A stretch of 64,000 bases of DNA, taken from NCBI GenBank assembly GCA_037127255.1, contig JBANSL010000017.1, positions 65,145,857-65,209,856 of the forward strand, written 5' to 3'. This document shows, one piece after another, positions 58,644 through 64,000 of the stretch. How positions within the stretch are numbered: the first letter of the stretch is position 1; every line of letters starts with the position of its first letter. This DNA comes from Persicaria tinctoria (lineage: Eukaryota > Streptophyta > Magnoliopsida > Caryophyllales > Polygonaceae). A model generated the notes under the pieces. The model saw nothing but the letters and a program-made list of their open reading frames with translations, ran no database searches and had not been told where the DNA came from. The translations under genes were made by a program, and so were the position numbers.

Positions 58644-59178
58644 CTTCAGCGGCTGAAGAGGCGAGAGAACTGGCCTTTATTAAGGTCCGAGAGATCAAAT
58701 TGTGGCTCCGCCACCATCACAGAGAAACAGATGGTCGGAAACAAAAGAACAAGACAACTTTAACAGCTTAGCACAGGGATTGAAAAGCGGGGGCAAAAAG
58801 GAGACACCCAGAGAATCGGTGGCCCGAGCAGCCCCACGTACGAGCCCGATTGAGCGAATTAGGGCAACACGAAGCCGAATCCGCAAGGGATTGACTGAAT
58901 AGCAACACAAAGAAGGCGAAGCGGAGAGGATTTGCAGAGAGATTAGGGTTCAGGAGGGATGTGGACGATGGGAAAGGGGCGCGTGATAAGCGCGTTGTTT
59001 TGCTCCCGGGGGAGGTTTTTTCTATGTGTGTGTAACGTACTTAATATCCCCATCACTTGCTGGATAACTTGTAATAGATACTAGCATTTCATACTTTCAT
59101 ATATTCATTTCATTTTAGATGTTAAGAATTTTCTATTCCCCAAGCTTTGAGGACAAAGCTTTTATAAGGGATAGGTAT

Positions 59179-59401
59179 TATCATGTATAGGTTATAGATA
59201 ATATGGGTATTAGTATATATACCCTTGGTTGTAATTGTGAGAATTATCCAAATTGAATAATCCAATCCAATTACTCTTTACACTTACTCTCTCTCTTATC
59301 ATTTACTCTCTCTTAACCCTAATCTCCCTTCTTCCCTAATTCCTTCCCTAAACTCTACCTTTTCCTTTTCAATTTCATATGAAACATGGTAGGACATGAC
59401 A
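59179..59401 (+). repeat. 3' LTR of the split element
   Basis: 223 bp, starting TATCATGTATAGG (first bases changed from TG) and ending GGACATGACA, followed by TSD AGGGG. Confidence 0.88.
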
Positions 59402-59434
59402 AGGGGTCCGCCAAGACCGTCAACAACACCATAC
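59402..59434 (-). pseudogene. N-terminal-side piece of the broken gene
   Basis: The minus strand reads VVDGLGGPL directly before the LTR element; on the other side (44708) it continues RPADILLYSW. Short, but colinear with the middle piece once the 5-bp duplication is removed. Confidence 0.5.
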
Positions 59435-60442
59435 AAATATAAGAAATAAAACTGAAAATACAATTGTTTATGTATTTATTTAATAATAAAATACTATAAA
59501 ACGTTATTAAACATATTCAATATGGGTATTATTTATTGAATTTTTTTCTTCCAAACATATGTAATATGGGTTCTACGAATAGATAAATTTAAATTACATT
59601 CAAAGATTTTTTTTTTTCATTTTTTCTAATTTCAAAAACTGTTAAAAAATCATTTTTAAAAACATATATAATAACGCTGCCACGTGGCACCCAACCAATA
59701 ATCCGCATGGCAGCGCATTAGATTTTTTTTTTCTTCACGAGCCCACTTTTTTAGGGTCTTTATATAAAGGCCCTCAATCTTGAGCTCATAGCCTTTTCCT
59801 ATATATTTTTTTTCCTTTTCTTTTGCTTTCATGACATTGGTAAGAGCCCACAGACTCACTACCAATGTCTATGCTGTTAAAATGTAAATGAAAAGAAGGA
59901 TGTCACATCATTATTTAACATCAATTTAACGGATTAGCTAATGAAAGGACTAAAGATGGATAAAATCTCAAAGTTCAGGTATTTCAATTCAATGCATCAT
60001 TTGAACTTTTTGTCAAAGTTGGGACTAGTATTTTACCGTTTAACTAAAATAATGAGAGCCGAAACGAACTAAAGAGAAGGCCCAACAGGCCAACAGGGCC
60101 CAAATCAATTACACCAATACAAATGGCGAAACTAACCCAAAGAACATAGCCTTTTGTGCATCATTTTTGTTACAAAGTTCAGCCTTTTGTGCATCATTTT
60201 TGTTTTTCTAGTCCAAATTGCCCATTGGCAACTCCAATTTCTGATATGGACTTTCACTGGATGGGTCCAATTAGAAATTAATAAAGGCAGAAAGAGATTT
60301 GGAGAAGAAGATACAGAATGATTTACATTCGCTGGATTGAAATTGCAAGTACAATTTTAGTGCAACAAATCATAATCTATACAAATGCATACCAAGGATT
60401 AACCATTTCATATTTTCATGGATATCCAAAAAAAAAAAAAAA
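59435..60442. other. A/T-rich intergenic DNA
   Basis: No gene seen. A direct repeat AGCCTTTTGTGCATCATTTTTGT occurs at about 60150 and 60181. The run of 14 A at 60429-60442 is just downstream of the minus-strand gene at 60443. Confidence 0.5.
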
Positions 60443-60940
60443 CTAAAGCCAGATTACACGCGCAACGTCTGAAATTTCTTGTCCGGGCAGCTCCGAATTT
60501 GGAGTAATACAGTGAACTCCCCGTCCAGCAATATGAACCACCACAAACAACAAGGCGGAGATAACCAGAAGGAACAAAAAGAAAAGCCATACAAGGACGC
60601 CGAGTTTCGGAAGAACGCCAGCGGTGGTGGTGGGGATGATGGCAATTAAACAGGCGGTTCCGATCAGACCTAGGGTAATTGCGGGATCAGGGAAGCTCTT
60701 GTGAAGGAAGATTGCATATAACAGAGAGAAAAACCCAACAAAGAGCAACACGCTAATGAGGAATAGGTTGTATTCAGGAAGGGAGTGATTGTAGTGGATC
60801 ACCGGAGTGGCCAAAGCGCCTGCGAAATCGAGCACGAGCAGCGATTTTGCGAGGTCGGTGCGGCCGAAGAGCAGCTCCGCGAGAGCTGCCCTGAAGCGGC
60901 GGCGCCTTGCGGCCCTTCCAATCAGGGCTGAGTTCGCCAT
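60443..60940 (-). CDS. Putative small multi-span membrane protein (165 aa)
   Basis: An intact intronless frame starts at an ATG at 60940 and stops at 60443. The N terminus is basic and Arg/Ala-rich (MANSALIGRAARRRRFRAAL). Three to four hydrophobic spans follow: about residues 33-50, 58-80 (NLFLISVLLFVGFFSLLYAI), 88-106 and 110-137 (LVWLFFLFLLVISALLFVVV). A soluble tail ends EISDVARVIWL. A TATA box lies 36 bp upstream of the ATG. Its G/C-rich coding composition differs from the A/T-rich flanks, and no repeat ends bracket it, so I consider it a real host gene. I do not recognise the family. An overlapping frame using an ATG 9 bp upstream is less likely because it would lack the membrane spans. 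Confidence 0.6.
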   Translation of the reverse strand: MANSALIGRAARRRRFRAALAELLFGRTDLAKSLLVLDFAGALATPVIHYNHSLPEYNLFLISVLLFVGFFSLLYAIFLHKSFPDPAITLGLIGTACLIAIIPTTTAGVLPKLGVLVWLFFLFLLVISALLFVVVHIAGRGVHCITPNSELPGQEISDVARVIWL

Positions 60941-60975
60941 GTTTCATATTTGTCTCGAGGCGCCCGCCCTTTTGG

Positions 60976-60983
60976 CTTTTATA
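60976..60983 (-). promoter_or_regulatory. TATA box of the membrane-protein gene
   Basis: TATAAAAG on the minus strand, 36 bp from the ATG, implying a very short 5' UTR. Confidence 0.55.
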
Positions 60984-61001
60984 CAAGGACAAGCGCAGTA
61001 A

Positions 61002-61418
61002 CCCCTATCACGCCTCCACAGCCTCACCACATAACATTATTTTACCTTAAAATTAACATTAAAAATCTTTCTATTTCTTTTAAATTATTACAGTATAATT
61101 TTTATAATTTGATTTTTTTTTTAAAAATAAGTATATTATAATAATTATGCCGGAGATAATTTTTTTTAATATTTTAAATATTAATTCAAAAGTAAAGTAT
61201 TTTCGTGACGGGAGTGGGGAGGAAGGGAATTTTTTTTCTAAATAGCCAAAAAAACGAAAAATTATTAGGGAAATACCGCTTATATTAATATCTCTGTTTA
61301 TATGTTTGCAAAATTTTATTTTGAAAAATTTTATTTTAATTTTTTTTAATTGCATTTTATAAATTTTTAATTTTTAATTTTAAAAAATTAAATAAATGTT
61401 AATTTTTGTGTGTGTGAG
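61002..61418. other. A/T-rich intergenic DNA
   Basis: Runs of A and T with no supported frame or recognised element. Confidence 0.5.
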
Positions 61419-62063
61419 TAGGGATGTGCATCAGTCTAAAACCGAGCCGAACCGGGCCGAACCGAAACCGAAAATCTCAAATTTTCAAACCGAAAGCCGA
61501 ACCGAAAGTATTAGGTTCGGTTCGGTTATTTGCCGGTTCGGTTTGTGTTCGGTTCGGTTTTAACCTAATTGAACCGAATTTCCATAAAAAAAAAATAATT
61601 AAAGTATACAAATATATATAAAATACAGTATATATACAAATATTCTAATATAAAGTATACAAATATAGTTACAAATATAAATATATGGTTACAAATACAG
61701 TACGTGTGTGTATATATAGACATTGTAGTTGTATGTATACAAGATTAAAATTTATATATGTATATACAGTATATAATATATGTATATACAATATATATGT
61801 GTATATATACACTATATAATATATGTATATATAGTAAGTATTTGTGTATATATAAAGTATAGAAATATATATACAATGTATTTATGTAGTGTATAAAAAA
61901 AATTCGGTTTAACACAAACCGAACCTAAACCGAACACAAACCGAACCGAAACCGAAAAATGAAAATTCTCGAATCGAAAGCCGAACCGAAAAACTTCGGT
62001 TAGGTTCGGTTTGTGTTGGTTCGGCCCAAAAATTCGGTTTAGGCCGAATCATGCACACCCCTA
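61419..62063. mobile_element. hAT-like non-autonomous element, ACCGAA-rich (645 bp)
   Basis: Ends TAGGGATGTGCATC and GATTCGGC-side ATGCACACCCCTA are inverted repeats. A perfect 8-bp TSD TGTGTGAG lies at 61411-61418 and 62064-62071. Arms carry AACCGAACCG words; the middle is (TATATA/TATACA)-rich. It is non-coding. Confidence 0.93.
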
Positions 62064-62159
62064 TGTGTGAGAGTTAGGGAGGGGGTAGGAAATAAGGAAA
62101 GAGACAGCGGCGCCCCGACCTCCAATGCCGACTTCTCCCGTCATTTTAGTTTCAAGTTT

Positions 62160-62450
62160 CAACCCAATTTTTATTTTTAATTAATCTAATTCCTTATGCA
62201 AAATCCCCCCTATCTAACCCTTTTTTTTTTTTTTATTAACAGAATTCATTCACAGCCTACATAAAATATCCAATTGCTTAATTCATCCAGTTGCTTAATT
62301 TTTTCAACATGAACGCCTGCGTCATCTTAGTCTTTTTTTTTAATGAAACGAGAGCAAAGACTCTCGGACGAATTTATTAGCGGAAAGGGAAAGAAAGAAT
62401 AAGAGATGCAAGGGAATCCGCGTTTTTAACAAGGAAATACTTCGAGGGTT
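62160..62450 (+). repeat. Interspersed repeat R1, copy 3 (diverged)
   Basis: Shares CAAAATCCCCC, TTATTAACAGA(A)TT, CGTCATCTTAGTC and GAAACGAGAG...ATTAGCGGAAAG in the same order as copies 1 and 2. Confidence 0.5.
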
Positions 62451-64000
62451 GGACAGACTCGGCACCCTAAAAAGTCGATAAAGTCGGCAGACGGTGAATC
62501 GTCAAGGCATACAACATAACGAACAGAAAAACAGGGCAATACAAATGGTGGTCAACATACAAATTCAGTCGAACAAGCGAAACTAACTCAAACATATGTT
62601 GGAGACAACATAGACGAAGAGCCAACATCAACCACATCAAGACATCAAGCAGTGACACGGATGGCCAGCGGTACATCAGTAATCCATGTGGGCAGTGATG
62701 ATGATCCTCCAAGTAAATTTCCGTATCACGAAGATGCCTCGATACACACTGCCTCGATCCTAGCTAGATCCAACACTGGATCAGAGTCCTAGCACAGAAG
62801 AGGAACGCCAAGAACAACAGACTTTCAGCCGCTAAGGAGATTTTTCCAAAGGAAATTCTTAATTTTTGGTGGACAATCAAGTTTCCAAATCCACTCTAAT
62901 GGTTCTGCATCGGTTCTTTTGTTTTTGGTAATGTGATCTACCGCGCTGGATGTAGAGGACCACCCGTTTTTCCTCGGCATCCAATATAACCTGTCTTCTA
63001 AATTATTTATAGGGATATCAATATCAAGAATTTTTTGAACAACGTCTTGGGGTAGGACTTCTTTTAGCCTCCCAGGTTTTATCTGGCTTAATGAATTTAT
63101 ATATGGTTTCTTGTTCGTCAATTTGGTCATACAACTTTTTCTCTCCTAGATCAGTATCAGATTGCCACTTGTCCTTCCAGAATCTTGTTGTTTTTCCATT
63201 TCCAACATGCCAGATTAAGGCCAAGCAAAACTCCTCTTTTAGTTTCATCAATTTTGTCCATTGCCAAGAAGCGTTCTTTTTCTTTTTTTATAGTCCCAGA
63301 TGGCGTCGTTGTGAAGATATTTCCCTCTCACAATTCTAACCCATTCATTGGTTGGTTCTGCTATAATCTTCCAAAGGAGTTTCATTTGGAGCGCTTTATT
63401 CATGTCTTTGGCCTTTACTAATCCTAGCCCCCCTTGTCTCTTTGGTCTGCAAATTTTATCCCATGCTATGAGAGGTTTATGCTTAGCATCTTTGTTCCAG
63501 AAGAAGCTTCTTTTTATTTTGTCCAGATCGTTATGGATACTAGCCGGGAGCATAAAGTTTTGCATAATGTAAGTAGGTTTTGCTTCCAGATTTGTTTTAA
63601 CGAGGATTGCTCGTCCCTGCTGTGTTAACTCATTTGCTCTCCACTTTGTTAATTGTTTTCTTGATTTACCCAAAATTTCTTCGAATGTGGTTTTTTTTAC
63701 TCTACCATTGATAATTGGACATCCGAGATATTTTTCTAGGGTGGTCTGGCTAGTTATTTGTAGACACGTCTGTATACGAGTCTTTTGGTCGTTAGTGATC
63801 CCTTTTGTCGTTTGAAATGATGACTTTTGAAAATTAACTTTTTGTCCTGAAATTTCACAATACTCGTCAAGTATAGTTTTTGCCATTTGGCATGCTTCCG
63901 TTGTCGCTTTTGCAAAGATCATAATGTCGTCTGCAAAGGATAAGAAAGGGATGGTAGGACCATTCCTAGACACTTTGAAACCAATTGAATTCGAGGAATG
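62451..64000 (-). pseudogene. 3' part of a third L1-type LINE (LINE-3), runs off the window
   Basis: RT sequence open to the right edge has the FADD box at 63926-63937 (IPFLSFADDIMIF), then SSFQTTKGITND, YLGCPIINGRVKKTTFEEIL and SFFWNKDAKHKPLIAWDKIC. A shift near 63250 is followed by a second frame at 63130-62825 with LEDRLYWMPRKNGWSS and PPKIKNFLWK, then a premature end (NLLSG-stop) where LINE-1 continues into the zinc knuckle and RNase H. The 3' end (62451-62820) instead carries the GTCGGC tail shared with the poly(A) elements at 35550 and 37040. It is a diverged relative of LINE-1 and LINE-2, not a close copy. Confidence 0.85.

Larger units (their letters stand above)
46778..59057 (-). mobile_element. 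Full-length LINE (LINE-2), split by an RTE and a hAT-like element
   Basis: A 16-bp TSD TGCTGGATAACTTGTA lies at 46762-46777 and 59058-59073. The minus-strand poly(A) (T run) starts at 46778. After removing the nested insertions the element is about 7.6 kb, like LINE-1 (7.3 kb). The 5' ends also correspond: GGGAGCAAAACAACGCGCTT here and GGAGCTGAAACAACGCGCTT in LINE-1. ORF1 and ORF2 follow the same order and share most signatures. Confidence 0.95.
44709..59401 (+). mobile_element. Non-autonomous LTR element split by LINE-2
   Basis: LTRs at 44709-44935 and 59179-59401 share TCATGTATAGGTTAT at the start, ATCCAAATTGAATAAT in the middle and AGGACATGACA at the end. A perfect TSD AGGGG lies at 44704-44708 and 59402-59406. 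A primer-site-like TTGGTATCC follows the 5' LTR, and a purine-rich AAGGGATAGG precedes the 3' LTR. Without LINE-2 the element is about 2.4 kb. The interior has only short frames and no pol domain. The LTRs differ at several bases, so it is older than the element at 6408. Confidence 0.88.

Noticed and set aside
60774..60992. 72-codon frame overlapping the 5' end of the membrane-protein gene
   Set aside because: Different frame, low-complexity basic sequence and no domain; the 165-codon frame has coherent membrane spans.

Overview
The window looks like repeat-rich plant nuclear DNA, probably a eudicot. It has plant-type L1 and RTE LINEs, Ty1/copia and non-autonomous LTR elements, Mutator-like and CACTA-like ends, hAT-like elements with 8-bp target duplications, many A/T runs and no long ordinary host genes. 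Almost every long reading frame belongs to a transposable element (TE). The only host-gene candidates I can support are a 165-codon multi-span membrane protein at 60443-60940 (minus), a possible last exon at 843-928 (minus), and a broken gene fragment split into three pieces between 42441 and 59434 (minus).

Layout. 1-2487: probable right part of a Mutator-like element (MULE), with a tRNA-like sequence and possible captured exons. 2488-5430: first copy of an interspersed repeat (called R1), with a 5'-truncated LINE tail and a 2.4-kb element with long inverted ends inserted in it. 5614-6000: tail of a poly(A) retroelement. 6408-9907: a young LTR element whose two LTRs differ at one base in 364. 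It encodes only a gag-like 932-codon frame that carries a recurring Phe-Asp-Pro-Gly-Gly motif. 10926-21600: second R1 copy, carrying a SINE and a ~10-kb MULE-like insertion that itself holds a 2.9-kb solo LTR and a ~334-bp tandem array with two alternating unit types. 21600-26620: short repeats, a CACTA-type end, a MITE, a Ty1/copia fragment and a poly(A) retroelement. 26698-34028: full-length L1-type LINE (LINE-1). 34094-37150: two poly(A) elements inserted one after the other at the same target. 37235-37843: hAT-like element. 38423-40437 and 42642-44519: two related ~2-kb solo LTRs in opposite orientation, with a 93-bp near-perfect palindrome between them. 44709-59401: an LTR element split by a LINE (LINE-2), which is itself split by an RTE LINE and a hAT-like element. 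60443-60940: host gene candidate. 61419-62063: hAT-like element. 62160-62450: third R1 copy. 62451-64000: 3' part of a third LINE running off the right edge.

How the parts relate. Target-site duplications (TSDs) give the insertion order. An old gene fragment received an LTR element (TSD AGGGG) and a solo LTR (ACCCG/ACCCA). The LTR element received LINE-2 (16-bp TSD). LINE-2 received an RTE element (11-bp TSD) and a hAT-like element (8-bp TSD). LINE-1 and LINE-2 are copies of one family with an unusually long, hydrophobic ORF1 (~3 kb). In both, the last ORF1-region frame ends in an ATGA overlap with the ORF2 start, which suggests coupled translation. Both are inactivated by stops or frameshifts. 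No CRISPR, operon or prokaryotic feature is present.
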